In this document: piece by piece, positions 1-8,556 of the stretch
Layout of the letters: each line of letters begins with the position of its first letter
Position numbering within the stretch: position 1 is the first letter of the stretch
From: Roseateles toxinivorans
Lineage (GTDB): Bacteria; Pseudomonadota; Gammaproteobacteria; Burkholderiales; Burkholderiaceae_C
Reading direction: 5' to 3'
Assembly (NCBI RefSeq): GCF_004362525.1
Contig: NZ_SNXS01000004.1
Coordinates: forward strand, 558,001 to 622,000
DNA: 64,000 nt
Position numbers and translations under genes: made by a program
The notes under the pieces: model-generated
Database searches by the model: none
Told to the model about the DNA's origin: nothing
The model's input: the letters and a program-made list of their open reading frames with translations, nothing else

Positions 1-526
1 CGATCAGCTTGACTAGGCGCGATTGCCTTGTCTCGGCCCGCTTGGCGCTGATCACCCGCCAGACGTGCTGATGGCGGTAGCCGGGTGGTTGTGCCGTAAA
101 GAATGCCCAGGCGGCCTTGTTCTTGCAGAACAGCGCCTCATCCTCGGCGCCCAGCTCGGCGTGCTCGGCCTGCTCGTAGGCATAGATCTTCGATTTGGCT
201 TCGCGCCGGTGAGCGAATGCCTTCAACCCGAGTTCGGTCATCCGGCCCTGTTGCTGCAACACGGACACCCGTTCGATATTGATGGCGCTCCAGGTCGAGG
301 TGGGCTTGCGCGGCGTGAAGCGGATCTTGTAGCTGCTCTCGTCGATGCGGGTGCGCACGCCGTCGATCCAGCCCACGCACAGGGCCTCGTCGACGGACTC
401 GGGCCAGGTCATGCTGGGCCTGCCGGAATCGCGCTTGTGGAAGCCGACGATCAGCTCGGTCTCGGTGGCGGCGTGTTCGCGAAGCCAGGTGGCGAACTCG
501 GCGGGGGTGGCGAAGAAGGTGGGCAT
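1..526 (-). CDS. YdeI/OmpD-associated family protein (partial)
   Basis: The reading frame is open from an ATG at 526 to the left edge, giving 175 codons of a protein that normally has about 190 residues, so only the extreme C-terminus is missing. The N-terminus reads MPTFFATPAEFATWLREH. It is followed by the family hallmarks SVDEALCVGWIDGV and IRFTPRKP. Members are small cytoplasmic proteins annotated as bacteriocin-protection or OmpD-associated proteins; the biochemical role is not established. It lies 14 nt after the GNAT gene on the same strand and may be the last gene of the operon that starts near 8433. Confidence 0.8.
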   Translation of the reverse strand, partial: MPTFFATPAEFATWLREHAATETELIVGFHKRDSGRPSMTWPESVDEALCVGWIDGVRTRIDESSYKIRFTPRKPTSTWSAINIERVSVLQQQGRMTELGLKAFAHRREAKSKIYAYEQAEHAELGAEDEALFCKNKAAWAFFTAQPPGYRHQHVWRVISAKRAETRQSRLVKLI

Positions 527-540
527 GCAGTGGCCAGAGG

Positions 541-1095
541 CTATATGCCAGCGGTCAAGGCCTTGGCAAACACCCGGTTCTCGTAGGCGCTGCCCTGTAT
601 CGTGTAGCTGGTGAGGCCGATGTCCCGGTAGCCCTGGGTCGGATAAAAGGCGCGGGCGGCCGTGTTGCCGGACCAGGTCGTCAGCCACAGGTTGCTCGCG
701 CCTTGCGAGCACGCCAGCGCCTCGGCACGGTTCAGCAGCTCGCGCCCCAGGCCCATGCGCTTGAAGTAGCGCTGTACATAGAGGCGAACCAGCTCGGCGG
801 CACCGGGCCGAGCCTCGTGGGGTGGCACGCGGTCCAGCGTGAGTTCGGCAAAGGCGATCAGATGGCCGGCGCGCTCGGCCAGGATAAAGGTCGTGGCCGG
901 GTCTTGCTGGCGCCGGGCAAAGGCTTCCGGCGCATAGATTTCCAGCGTCTCCCGGGCCAGGTCGGGGCGCATGCCGTTGACGGTGTAGGTGTCGAGAAAC
1001 ACCTGCATGGCCAGCACGGCGATGCACAGCGCATCGTCGGGGCCGGCCAGGCGGTACTCGATGGCTGCTTCGCTCAGGCTTGCCTCAGATGCCAT
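541..1095 (-). CDS. GNAT family N-acetyltransferase
   Basis: A 184-residue GNAT protein that probably transfers an acetyl group from acetyl-CoA to an unknown amine. The acetyl-CoA-binding region is visible around residues 105-125 (LVRLYVQRYFKRMGLGRELL, with the Q/RxxGxG/A-like loop RMGLGREL). The C-terminal strand motif NTAARAFYPTQGYRDIG is typical of the fold. The start ATG at 1095 lies inside the aldehyde dehydrogenase gene (22-nt overlap), so the two are translationally linked. In this operon the substrate could be a primary amine or aminoalcohol, but nothing in the sequence fixes it. Confidence 0.8.
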   Translation of the reverse strand: MASEASLSEAAIEYRLAGPDDALCIAVLAMQVFLDTYTVNGMRPDLARETLEIYAPEAFARRQQDPATTFILAERAGHLIAFAELTLDRVPPHEARPGAAELVRLYVQRYFKRMGLGRELLNRAEALACSQGASNLWLTTWSGNTAARAFYPTQGYRDIGLTSYTIQGSAYENRVFAKALTAGI

Positions 1096-2450
1096 GCTTT
1101 AGGTCGGGTGAAGGTGCTGATGCCGTAGGTGGACAGGGTCAGGCCGACGCCGGAGTCGCCATGGCCCGACCAGGGCAGGCGGGGGCTGACGCGGTCGCAG
1201 CAGTTCCAGTAGACCGTGCCGGCGTTGACCTGGGCCAGCAGCGCCTTGGCCGCAAGCTCGTCGCGGCTGAACACGCCGGCGGTGAGGCCGTAGCGGGTGT
1301 CGTTCATCAGTTGCAGTGCCTCGGCGTCGCTGGACACCTTCTGGATGCCGATGATGGGGCCGAAACTCTCCTCGCGCATCAGCTCCATCTCGTGGCTGAC
1401 CTCCGTGAACACGGTCGGTGCGAACCAGTTGCCGGGGCCTGGCAAGATGTGGCCCCCGGTGCGCAGGGTGGCGCCGCGGGCCTTGGCATCGGCCACCTGA
1501 CGCTCCAGCAGGGCCAGCTGCGGCGCGCGGGTGATGGCGCCGATATAGGTGGTGGCGTCCAGCGGATCGCCCTGCTTGAAGGTGGTCACAGTGGCCAGGA
1601 AGTGCTCGACGAAGTCATCGTGCAGGCTCTCGTGCACATAGATGCGCTCCACCGAGCAGCAGCTCTGGCCGGTGTTGTACATCGCGCCATCGGCCAGCGA
1701 CTCGGCGGCGACCTTGGGGTCGGCGTCATGGCGCACATAGGTCGGGTCCTTGCCGCCCAGCTCCAGCTGCAGCTTGATGTTGAAGCGGCCGGCGACCGCC
1801 TGCGAGATGCGCGCACCGGTGCCGTAGGAGCCGGTGAAGAACACGCCGTCGATGTCTTGCGCGAGCAGCGCCTCGCCCACCGGTCCTGCTCCGACCAGTG
1901 GCACGAACACATCCTCGGGCACGCCAGCCGCATGTAGCAGGCGGGCGATGTGAAGACCCGTCAGCGCGGCGAACTCGGACGGCTTGTAGAGCACCACATT
2001 GCCGGTCAGCAGGGCCGGCACGAACACATTGGCGCCGACGAAGAAGGGGTAGTTCCAGGCCGAAATATTGGCGATCACGCCCAGCGGCGCGTGGCTGATC
2101 TGCTCGGTCATTCCGGCGTCGGCGAAGACCTGTTCGGTCTGCAGCGCCTGGTCCACCTGGGCCAGGAAGAAGTCTATGCGCGGCAGCAGGCCGTTCAGCT
2201 CGTTGCGGGCCTGGGAGATGGGCTTGCCGACCTCGCTGGTCAAGGTGGTGGCCAACTGATCAATCTCGGCCACCAGGCCGGCACGGAAGCGGGTGATCGC
2301 GGCGACCCGTTCGCTCAGCGGCCTGGCGGCCCAGGCGGGTTGAGCGGCACGAGCCGCTGCGGCCTTGCGGGCCACGCTGGCGGCGTCGTCGGCCGGGATC
2401 TCGGTGATCAGCGCACCGGTGGCGGGGTTGTGGATGGCGAGTGTGCTCAT
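1074..2450 (-). CDS. NAD(P)-dependent aldehyde dehydrogenase
   Basis: A 458-residue aldehyde dehydrogenase of the succinate-semialdehyde/gamma-glutamyl-aminoaldehyde type. The cofactor-binding SAWNYPFFVG motif, the general base in LELGGKD and the catalytic cysteine in NTGQSCCSVERIYV are all present. It starts inside the stop of the upstream amidotransferase gene (ATGA overlap at 2447-2450). In the operon it follows an alcohol dehydrogenase, so the likely reaction is oxidation of a gamma-glutamylated aminoaldehyde to the acid. If the substrate is ethanolamine, the product is gamma-glutamylglycine. Family assignment is firm; the substrate is inferred from neighbours. Confidence 0.88.
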   Translation of the reverse strand: MSTLAIHNPATGALITEIPADDAASVARKAAAARAAQPAWAARPLSERVAAITRFRAGLVAEIDQLATTLTSEVGKPISQARNELNGLLPRIDFFLAQVDQALQTEQVFADAGMTEQISHAPLGVIANISAWNYPFFVGANVFVPALLTGNVVLYKPSEFAALTGLHIARLLHAAGVPEDVFVPLVGAGPVGEALLAQDIDGVFFTGSYGTGARISQAVAGRFNIKLQLELGGKDPTYVRHDADPKVAAESLADGAMYNTGQSCCSVERIYVHESLHDDFVEHFLATVTTFKQGDPLDATTYIGAITRAPQLALLERQVADAKARGATLRTGGHILPGPGNWFAPTVFTEVSHEMELMREESFGPIIGIQKVSSDAEALQLMNDTRYGLTAGVFSRDELAAKALLAQVNAGTVYWNCCDRVSPRLPWSGHGDSGVGLTLSTYGISTFTRPKAWHLRQA

Positions 2451-3259
2451 GCTTGTTCCAGTTGAGCCGGATCGCGCTTGCGGGCGACGGCGGCCAGATA
2501 GTCTTGCAGCAGCGCGTCGTCATTCAACACGCTGGCATCTTTGGGGTCATGGAATTCGGGGTGCCACTGCACGGCGGCCACAAACGAGGGGCCGGTCCAG
2601 CGCACGGCCTCAATCATGCCGTCCGCAGGGGCCGTGGCCTCGACGATGAAGTCGGGCGCCAGGTCCTTGATGCCCTGGTGGTGCACGCTGTTGACCCTGG
2701 CCTCTTGCTGATCGGCGTACAAGCTCGACAACCGGGTACCGGGCCAGAAGGCGATCTGATGGAAGTTCTGGTCATATAGAGCGGCGTCGCGGTGGGTCAA
2801 CGCGCCGGGCTTTTGCGTTGGGATGTCCTGCAGCAGCGTCCCGCCAAACGCGACGTTCAGCAGTTGCAGGCCTCGGCAGACGCCCAGCACCGGTTTGCCG
2901 GCGGCAACAAAGGCCTTGGCCAGCGCGATCTCGTATTCATCGCGGATGCGGTCGCCGCTCCACTGCGGCTTCAGAGGCTCCTCGCCATAGCTGCCGGGCC
3001 AGACATCCGAGCCACCCATCAGCACCAGGCCATCCAGCCACTGGGCGTAGTCGGCCAGGCTCACGTCCGAACGCTGGGTCGGCCCCTCGGGCGAGGGAAT
3101 CATCACCGGCAGCGCGCCTCCGCCCATCAACCAGTGCGCGACCGATTGCTCGATATATTGCAAGGTCTTGCCGGTGAAGATGGGCCGCACCGGATCGGCA
3201 TGGAAGAAGCAGGCGGAGATGCCTATCTTCGGCCGCCCTAAATTGGAGTCTGACCCCAT
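2447..3259 (-). CDS. Gamma-glutamyl-gamma-aminobutyrate hydrolase family (class I GATase-like)
   Basis: A 270-residue PuuD-like hydrolase of the peptidase C26 family. The nucleophile is in GVCRGLQLLN, and the His/Glu pair is in QWHPEF near residue 235. The family cleaves the gamma-glutamyl amide bond and releases glutamate plus an amino acid. It is the last chemical step of a gamma-glutamylation pathway; here the product would be glycine if the substrate derives from ethanolamine. The ATG at 3259 directly follows the TAA of the alcohol dehydrogenase and has a strong AGGAGG eight bases upstream. The first seven codons (MGSDSNL) are encoded by a repeat-like sequence (3239-3262), so the native N-terminus may have been altered. 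Confidence 0.88.
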   Translation of the reverse strand: MGSDSNLGRPKIGISACFFHADPVRPIFTGKTLQYIEQSVAHWLMGGGALPVMIPSPEGPTQRSDVSLADYAQWLDGLVLMGGSDVWPGSYGEEPLKPQWSGDRIRDEYEIALAKAFVAAGKPVLGVCRGLQLLNVAFGGTLLQDIPTQKPGALTHRDAALYDQNFHQIAFWPGTRLSSLYADQQEARVNSVHHQGIKDLAPDFIVEATAPADGMIEAVRWTGPSFVAAVQWHPEFHDPKDASVLNDDALLQDYLAAVARKRDPAQLEQA

Positions 3260-3262
3260 TTA
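3239..3262. repeat. Imperfect palindrome resembling a dispersed REP-type repeat
   Basis: Positions 3239-3250 read TAAATTGGAGTC and 3251-3262 read TGACCCCATTTA, which nearly form an inverted repeat. Sequences of the form AATTGGGGTC-TGACCCCAATT are recalled as dispersed repeats in betaproteobacteria (from memory, not checked). The element supplies the TAA of the alcohol dehydrogenase and the ATG plus six codons of the hydrolase gene. Confidence 0.45.
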
Positions 3263-4426
3263 CATCGCCTCCTGGAAGAGTTTCTGGAAGTCGGCGGCGG
3301 TGCAGGGGCGGGGGTTGGTCTGGTGGCAGATGTCGGCGGTGGCGATCTCGACCAGGCGGGGCAGGTGTTCGGAGGTGACGCCGTGGTCGGCCAGTCGGGT
3401 GGTGATGCCTATGCTTTGCTTCAGCTGTTTCAGCCAAGGTACGAAGGCCGAGGCGCCGCCAGTGACGCCGGCCACATGGGCCAGTTCGGCGAACTTGGCT
3501 TCTACGGCCTCGAAGTTCCAGGCCAGCACGGTGTCCAGCATCAGCGCATTGGCCAGGCCGTGGTGCAGATTGTTGACGGCGCCCAGCGCATGGGCGCAGG
3601 AGTGCACGGCGCCCAGGTCCTTCTGGAAGGCGATGGCGCCCATCATCGAGCTCATCATCATGTCGCTGCGGGCGGACAGATTGCCGGGTTCCTTGACGGC
3701 CGTCAGCAGGGCGCGTGCGGCGATGCGCGTGCCCTCCAGCGCGATGCCATCGCACAAGGGGTGATAGGCCGGCGACAGATAGCTCTCGACGTTGTGCGTC
3801 AGCGCATCGATACCGGTGGCGGCGGTGATGGCGGGCGGCAGGGCCAGCGTCAGTTCGGGGTCGGCGAACACGGCGCGGGCGAGTATCTTGGGGCTGAACA
3901 CGGTGCGCTTGATATGGGTGTCATCTTCGGACACGACGCTGGAGCGCCCGACCTCGGAGCCGGTGCCGGAGGTGGTGGGCAGGGCCACAAAATAGGGCAG
4001 TTCGCCGCTGATCGGGCGCACCTGCGGATGGTCCCAGACGTATTCGATGATGTTGCCCTCGTGCGTGGCGGCCAGGCCGACGATCTTGGCCACGTCCAGT
4101 GCCGCGCCGCCGCCGAAGCCGATCACGCAATCGGCCTGATGGGCGCGATAGGCGGCGGCACCCGCCATCACCTGCGAGGCGGTCGGATTGCCCATCACGC
4201 CATCGAACACGGCGACCTCCAGGCCACCCAGATGGCTGCGGAACTCGGCCAGCACCGGCAGCGCGGCCAAGGCCTTGTCGGTGACGATCAGCGGACGCTT
4301 CAGCCCTTGGGCCAGCAGATGCTCGGCCACCCCCTTGCGCGCGCCGGCGCCGAACAGGATGGCGGTGGGAAAGGAGAAACGGGTGATGCTCATGGCTTTG
4401 GCTTGGGTTGCGAAAACGGTGGTCAC
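3260..4426 (-). CDS. Iron-containing alcohol dehydrogenase
   Basis: A 388-residue group III (Fe-type) alcohol dehydrogenase. The nucleotide-binding FGGGAALDVAK motif is near residue 105. The metal ligands are recognisable in TGIDALTHNVESY (Asp-x3-His) and in the CAHALGAVNNLHHGLANA segment. The gene overlaps the upstream DUF2235 gene by 4 nt (ATGA). Putrescine-type gamma-glutamylation pathways use an FAD oxidase at this step. An alcohol dehydrogenase implies that the glutamylated intermediate carries a hydroxyl group, as gamma-glutamylethanolamide does. That substrate assignment is an inference from operon content. Confidence 0.87.
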   Translation of the reverse strand: MTTVFATQAKAMSITRFSFPTAILFGAGARKGVAEHLLAQGLKRPLIVTDKALAALPVLAEFRSHLGGLEVAVFDGVMGNPTASQVMAGAAAYRAHQADCVIGFGGGAALDVAKIVGLAATHEGNIIEYVWDHPQVRPISGELPYFVALPTTSGTGSEVGRSSVVSEDDTHIKRTVFSPKILARAVFADPELTLALPPAITAATGIDALTHNVESYLSPAYHPLCDGIALEGTRIAARALLTAVKEPGNLSARSDMMMSSMMGAIAFQKDLGAVHSCAHALGAVNNLHHGLANALMLDTVLAWNFEAVEAKFAELAHVAGVTGGASAFVPWLKQLKQSIGITTRLADHGVTSEHLPRLVEIATADICHQTNPRPCTAADFQKLFQEAM

Positions 4427-5529
4427 TGAGCCACGAAATGGGGCTCGGCGGGCAGATTCGGTGGGTTGTAGCTGGCGCGCAGCTGCTGGTGCTGCTGCAC
4501 GCTGATGTGGATCTTGCTCTCGGGCGCGATGGCCCGCGGCTGGCCCAGCAGGCTCCAGTTCAGCAGCGGCCAGCGGGTGCCCTGGTTGCGGCCCAGGCGG
4601 TCAATCTGGCGGCGTGGCAGCAGCGCTTCGGCCAGCCACCAGGCGCCGGTCAGCGACTGGTGCTGGGCGGCTCCGGGGTTCGGTGCCACATAGCGTCCGC
4701 CGCCGCCCAGCAACCGGCTCACCCGTGCTTCGTCCAGCGGCAGGCCGAGGGCGCGGGACTGCTCCAGCATCCAGTGCAGGCTGATCTTGGACAGCCCGCT
4801 CTCGGCCTCGGGGTAGCCACCGCCGACATCGGAGTGCACCCCGGCGAACCAGACCTCGCGCACATCGCTGCGGCCCGGCGTACCCCACAGATTGGTGCGG
4901 AAGAAGCAGCGCCGCTCGTCGATGGACACCGCATGGCGCACATGGGCCACGCTGTCATTGCTGGCCGTCCAGGGCAGCACGGTCCAGCGCCTGAACCAGC
5001 CTACCGACTTGACGGTGTCGAACAGGCCCAGGCAGTGGACGGGGCAGGGCCGGCAGAACTGCTTGCCAAAGCGCTTCAGCGTGGCAAAGCCGGCATCGTC
5101 AGCGTCGCTGCGTTTCATGCTGCGTTCGTAGAGGCGAAAGGCGTAGTCGAACAGATGCAGATTGTGCCGCTCCAGCAGACCTATGCCCTTGAGCATGCCG
5201 GCCACCACCCGGGCGATATAGGCACCACGGCTGAAGCCGAACAGCCAGACCCGATCGCCGGGCCGGTAGTGCTCGGCGATGCAGCGGTAGGCACGCTCCA
5301 CCATGTGCCGGTAACCCCAGCCGAAGGCAAGACCTGCCACCCGCGGAATCAGCTGCTGCCACTGGAACAGCACCTCGCGCAGGCCGAAGGTGCCCACGCC
5401 GGCGTCATAGAAGGCGATCACGTTCGCGTTGCCGCTGACCAGGCAGTCATGCAGCTTGACGATGTTGCTGTTGCGGTCACCGAACTGGTTGCCGGTGCCG
5501 TCGCAGCAGATGATGAGGTCACGGGTCAA
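4423..5529 (-). CDS. DUF2235 alpha/beta-hydrolase (phospholipase-like)
   Basis: A 368-residue DUF2235 protein with the nucleophile elbow GFSRG near residue 105. The N-terminal strand-turn LIICCDGTGNQF and the C-terminal catalytic segment WFAGVHSDVGGGYPE (Asp/His) are also clear. Related domains occur in type VI lipase effectors and in uncharacterised housekeeping hydrolases. No signal peptide, VgrG or PAAR gene is nearby, so a cytoplasmic metabolic role is more likely here. It starts with TTG at 5529, 13 nt after the glutamine-synthetase-like gene, and overlaps the alcohol dehydrogenase. Its presence inside a catabolic operon is unexpected. Release of an ethanolamine-bearing substrate by ester hydrolysis is one speculative role. 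Confidence 0.82.
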   Translation of the reverse strand: MTRDLIICCDGTGNQFGDRNSNIVKLHDCLVSGNANVIAFYDAGVGTFGLREVLFQWQQLIPRVAGLAFGWGYRHMVERAYRCIAEHYRPGDRVWLFGFSRGAYIARVVAGMLKGIGLLERHNLHLFDYAFRLYERSMKRSDADDAGFATLKRFGKQFCRPCPVHCLGLFDTVKSVGWFRRWTVLPWTASNDSVAHVRHAVSIDERRCFFRTNLWGTPGRSDVREVWFAGVHSDVGGGYPEAESGLSKISLHWMLEQSRALGLPLDEARVSRLLGGGGRYVAPNPGAAQHQSLTGAWWLAEALLPRRQIDRLGRNQGTRWPLLNWSLLGQPRAIAPESKIHISVQQHQQLRASYNPPNLPAEPHFVAQ

Positions 5530-5542
5530 GGTTGACTACGTC

Positions 5543-6922
5543 CTAGATGATCTCGAAATAGCGCTTCAGCTCCCAGTCGGTCACGCCATCCTGCCACTGC
5601 CGGTACTCCCACTCGCGGGTGGCGGCGAAGTGATCGACAAAGGTGTCGCCCAGGAAGTCTCGCGCGACCTCGGAGCGCTTGAAGATCTGCGTCGTGTCCA
5701 TCAGCGAGCGCGGCGCGCGGGGGATGTGTTCGGCCCCCTGGTTGGTGCCGGTGATCGGTGGCGCGGTCAGCTTCAGCTCCTTCTCGACGCCATGCAGGCC
5801 GGCGGCAATCACCGCCGCCATGGCCAGATAGGGGTTCACATCGGCGCCGGGGCAGCGGGTCTCCAGCCGGGTGGACTTCGGTGAGCCCGAGATGACGCGA
5901 AAGCTCGCCGTGCGGTTGTCAAAGCCCCAGGTCGGCTTGACGGGAGCCCAGAAGCCATCGACCAGGCGCTTGTAGCTGTTGATGGTCGGCCAGAACATCG
6001 GCGCGAACTCCATCAGGCACTGCACCTGGCCGGCCAGATAGCTTTCGAACAGCTGACTCATGCCCCTGCTGGCCTTGCCTCGATGGGCATCGAAGAAGAC
6101 GTTCTGCTTGCCGTCCGACAGGCTCTGGTGGATGTGGCCGCTGCAGCCGGGGTAGTCCTTGCTCCACTTGGCCATGAAGCTGGGCATGATGCCGAAGCGC
6201 TGGCCTATCTCCTTGGCGCCGGTCTTGAACAGGATGGCGCGGTCGGCCTGCTCCAGCGCCTCGCTGAAGGCGATCGCCGCCTCATAGACGCCCGGTCCGG
6301 TCTCCGTGTGCAGACCCTCGATCGGCACGTTGAAGGCGGCCATCTGGTCCATCAGCGCATTGAAGAAATCGCGGTTGCCGTTCATGCGCAACAGCGAATA
6401 GCCGAACATGCCCGGCGTCAGGTTGGTGGGGCCTACGCCCTTCTTGTCGGCCCAACTCTGCGGTGTTTCGAGGAAGTTGAACCACTCGAACTCCATGCCG
6501 GTCATGACCTGCAGCCCCAGGGCCTCGGCACGTTTGAGCACGCGCTTCAGGATCTGGCGCGGGCACACGGGGAAGGGCGTGCCGTCGGCATTGATGAACT
6601 CGCCGAGGAAGAAGGGCACGCCATCGTCCCAGGGCACGTGGCGGGCGGTGTTCAGGTCGATGCGGGCCAGTGCATCGGGGAAGCCATGCTGCCAGCCGGT
6701 GACCTCCGTGTTGTCGTAGCACTGGTCGCCCGAGTCCCAGCCGAACACGACGTCGCAGAAGCCGAAGCCGGATTCGGCCGCGCCGAAGAACTTGTCGCGA
6801 TGCAGCAGCTTGCCGCGCAGGACGCCGTCGATGTCGCTGACGGCGACCTTGACCTTGCCGGTGTTGCTGGCGCGCACGGCGGCCAGGGCCGGGTGCTCGG
6901 AGGGGGAGTTGCGTGTTGCCAT
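5543..6922 (-). CDS. Glutamine synthetase family protein, probable gamma-glutamyl-amine (ethanolamide) synthetase
   Basis: A 459-residue GS-family ligase of the PuuA/GlnA4 branch. The glutamate-binding segments GMEFEWF (residue about 157), ETGPGVYEAA and CSGHIHQSLSD are present. ATP and adenylylation-region equivalents include NSYKRLVDGFWAPV and ASFRVISG. It would ligate glutamate to an amine using ATP and start the pathway. Streptomyces GlnA4 is a described gamma-glutamylethanolamide synthetase, and PuuA acts on putrescine. The adjacent ethanolamine-type permease, EutR-like regulator and alcohol dehydrogenase favour ethanolamine. The start ATG has AGGATCAG in front. Length matches the family. 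Confidence 0.85.
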   Translation of the reverse strand: MATRNSPSEHPALAAVRASNTGKVKVAVSDIDGVLRGKLLHRDKFFGAAESGFGFCDVVFGWDSGDQCYDNTEVTGWQHGFPDALARIDLNTARHVPWDDGVPFFLGEFINADGTPFPVCPRQILKRVLKRAEALGLQVMTGMEFEWFNFLETPQSWADKKGVGPTNLTPGMFGYSLLRMNGNRDFFNALMDQMAAFNVPIEGLHTETGPGVYEAAIAFSEALEQADRAILFKTGAKEIGQRFGIMPSFMAKWSKDYPGCSGHIHQSLSDGKQNVFFDAHRGKASRGMSQLFESYLAGQVQCLMEFAPMFWPTINSYKRLVDGFWAPVKPTWGFDNRTASFRVISGSPKSTRLETRCPGADVNPYLAMAAVIAAGLHGVEKELKLTAPPITGTNQGAEHIPRAPRSLMDTTQIFKRSEVARDFLGDTFVDHFAATREWEYRQWQDGVTDWELKRYFEII

Positions 6923-6957
6923 CTGATCCTGCCGATGTCAGTGTTGAAGGGACTTCA

Positions 6958-7071
6958 GGCCTGCGTTTGGCGGGCCAGCTGCTGGGCGAACTCTTCCTCG
7001 GGCGAGAGTATCAGGTGCTTGCGGCCGACCAGTGCAAAGTAGGTGATGCCGATCGCAAACCACAGCGCCAC
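6958..7071 (-). pseudogene. In-frame C-terminal remainder of the permease after a TGA codon
   Basis: Directly after the TGA at 7072-7074 the same frame stays open for 38 codons until a second TGA at 6955-6957. The translation begins VALWFAIGITYFALVG and continues RKHLILSPEEEFAQQ. This is a membrane helix plus the short charged tail typical of the end of ethanolamine/APC permeases. No start codon or ribosome site suggests independent translation. This looks like coding sequence separated by a single nonsense change, or a sequencing error, or a read-through codon. Confidence 0.8.
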
Positions 7072-8433
7072 TCACAGCACGCCATCGCGGTACAACGGAT
7101 CACTGAGCTGAAAATACAGGGTCACGACGGCGATGGCAACCGTCAGCGCTGCGCCGGGCACGCCCAGCGGGCTGCGGTAGGGGCGCTCCATCTGCGGCAG
7201 CTTGCTGCGCAGCCGGATGAAGGACAGGGCCTGCATGATGTAGGAGAACATCGCGCCGAACACCGCCATATTCAGCAGTGTGCCGCCGATCACCGCCGCG
7301 CCCTTGTCGGCGCCGAGGGTGAACCACAGTACGAACATCACCGCCAGGGCCAGCACCGAGCCCAGCATCATCGCCAGGTGCGGCGTCTTGCGGCTGCCGT
7401 GCGTGACCGACAGCACCGAGGGGAAGTAGCCGGCGCGGCTCAGCGAATAGATCTGCCGCCCCTTGGCGAAGATGATGGTGTGAAAGCTGGCCACCAGGCC
7501 CAGGACGGCCACCAGGGCCAGGGCCTTGGCGATGCCGTCGCCATAGATCGCCTTGAAGCCGTCCAGCAGCGGCTCGCCCGATTTGGCCAGCTGGTGCGAT
7601 CCAATGCCGGCCACCGAGGGGTTGAGCCACAGAATCATGAAGGCCGAGACGATCAGGGTGAAGATGCCGGCCAGGATGCCGCGCGGCATATCGCGCTTGG
7701 GGTCGACCGACTCTTCGGCGGCCAAGGGCAGCTGCTCGATGGCCAGGAACAGCCAGACGGCAAAGGGCAGGCAGGCCAGCACACCGCTCAGGCCCAGCGG
7801 CAGCAGCGGCCCGCGGCCCTCGGGCAGCAGCGCGCCGCCTTCGCCCACATTCATTGCCCAGCGCGCGAAATCGATATGGGGCAGGGCACTGACCCAGAAC
7901 ACCACCAGGCAGGCCAGGGCCAGCAGGGTGATGACCACGGTGACCTTGAACGACAGCTCGACGCCGACGATGTTCAGGCCCACGAAGACGATGTAGAAAC
8001 CCACCCACCACAGCGGCAGATAGGCTGGCGCGGTGCCGAAGATGCCGGCCATATAGCTGCTGATGAAATAGACGATCACCGCCGGCGTCAGCACGTATTC
8101 GACGTTCTCCGACAGCCCGGTCAGAAAGCCGCCCCAGGGCCCCATCGCGGTGCGCGCGAACGAATAGGCACCGCCGGTGTGCGGCAGGGCTGGCGACATC
8201 TCGGCCAGCGAGAAGGTCAGGCCCAGGTACATCACGGCAATGATGATGGTGGCCATCAGCATGCTGCCCCAGCCATTGGCCAGGCCCAGGTTCCAGCCCG
8301 AGAAATGGCCGGAGATGACGGCGCCGACCCCCAGCGCCCACAGCGACCAGACACCGGCATAGCGGCGCAGACCGCGCTTGTCGAAATAGCCCTGATCGAC
8401 CTTGTTGTAGCTCACTCCCTGTGTGTCCGACAT
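7072..8433 (-). CDS. eat: Ethanolamine-type APC permease, C-terminally interrupted
   Basis: A 453-residue APC-superfamily permease resembling the ethanolamine permease subfamily. The N-terminus reads NKVDQGYFDKRGLRRYAGVW and is followed by the substrate-cavity segment GVGAVISGHFSGWNLGLA. At least eleven hydrophobic helices are visible. The protein stops at YRDGVL, before what should be the last helix; the missing helix is encoded in frame just downstream (6958-7071). AAGGAGG sits in front of the ATG. It is the first gene of the operon running to 541. It may import ethanolamine or a related amine. Function could be reduced or lost because of the stop. Confidence 0.85.
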   Translation of the reverse strand: MSDTQGVSYNKVDQGYFDKRGLRRYAGVWSLWALGVGAVISGHFSGWNLGLANGWGSMLMATIIIAVMYLGLTFSLAEMSPALPHTGGAYSFARTAMGPWGGFLTGLSENVEYVLTPAVIVYFISSYMAGIFGTAPAYLPLWWVGFYIVFVGLNIVGVELSFKVTVVITLLALACLVVFWVSALPHIDFARWAMNVGEGGALLPEGRGPLLPLGLSGVLACLPFAVWLFLAIEQLPLAAEESVDPKRDMPRGILAGIFTLIVSAFMILWLNPSVAGIGSHQLAKSGEPLLDGFKAIYGDGIAKALALVAVLGLVASFHTIIFAKGRQIYSLSRAGYFPSVLSVTHGSRKTPHLAMMLGSVLALAVMFVLWFTLGADKGAAVIGGTLLNMAVFGAMFSYIMQALSFIRLRSKLPQMERPYRSPLGVPGAALTVAIAVVTLYFQLSDPLYRDGVL

Positions 8434-8556
8434 GCAAGCCTCCTTGGCGTTTTTAGCAAATAGGAATCGTGTCCGGGTCAGTTTGGGTCGTCGTGGCGGC
8501 CGGCGCTATCCCATTTCGGCAATCGACTCGGCAACTCGGTGTAAACACTGCGCACG

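Noticed and set aside
541-8433. Assignment of the first operon to classical putrescine (Puu) degradation
   Set aside because: No PuuB oxidase or PuuE aminotransferase is present; the permease resembles ethanolamine permeases and an alcohol dehydrogenase takes the oxidase place.
6913-8463. 516-codon plus-strand open frame opposite the permease
   Set aside because: It is rich in His/Gln/Arg with no recognisable fold, and it lies antisense to a clear APC permease; high GC leaves such frames open.
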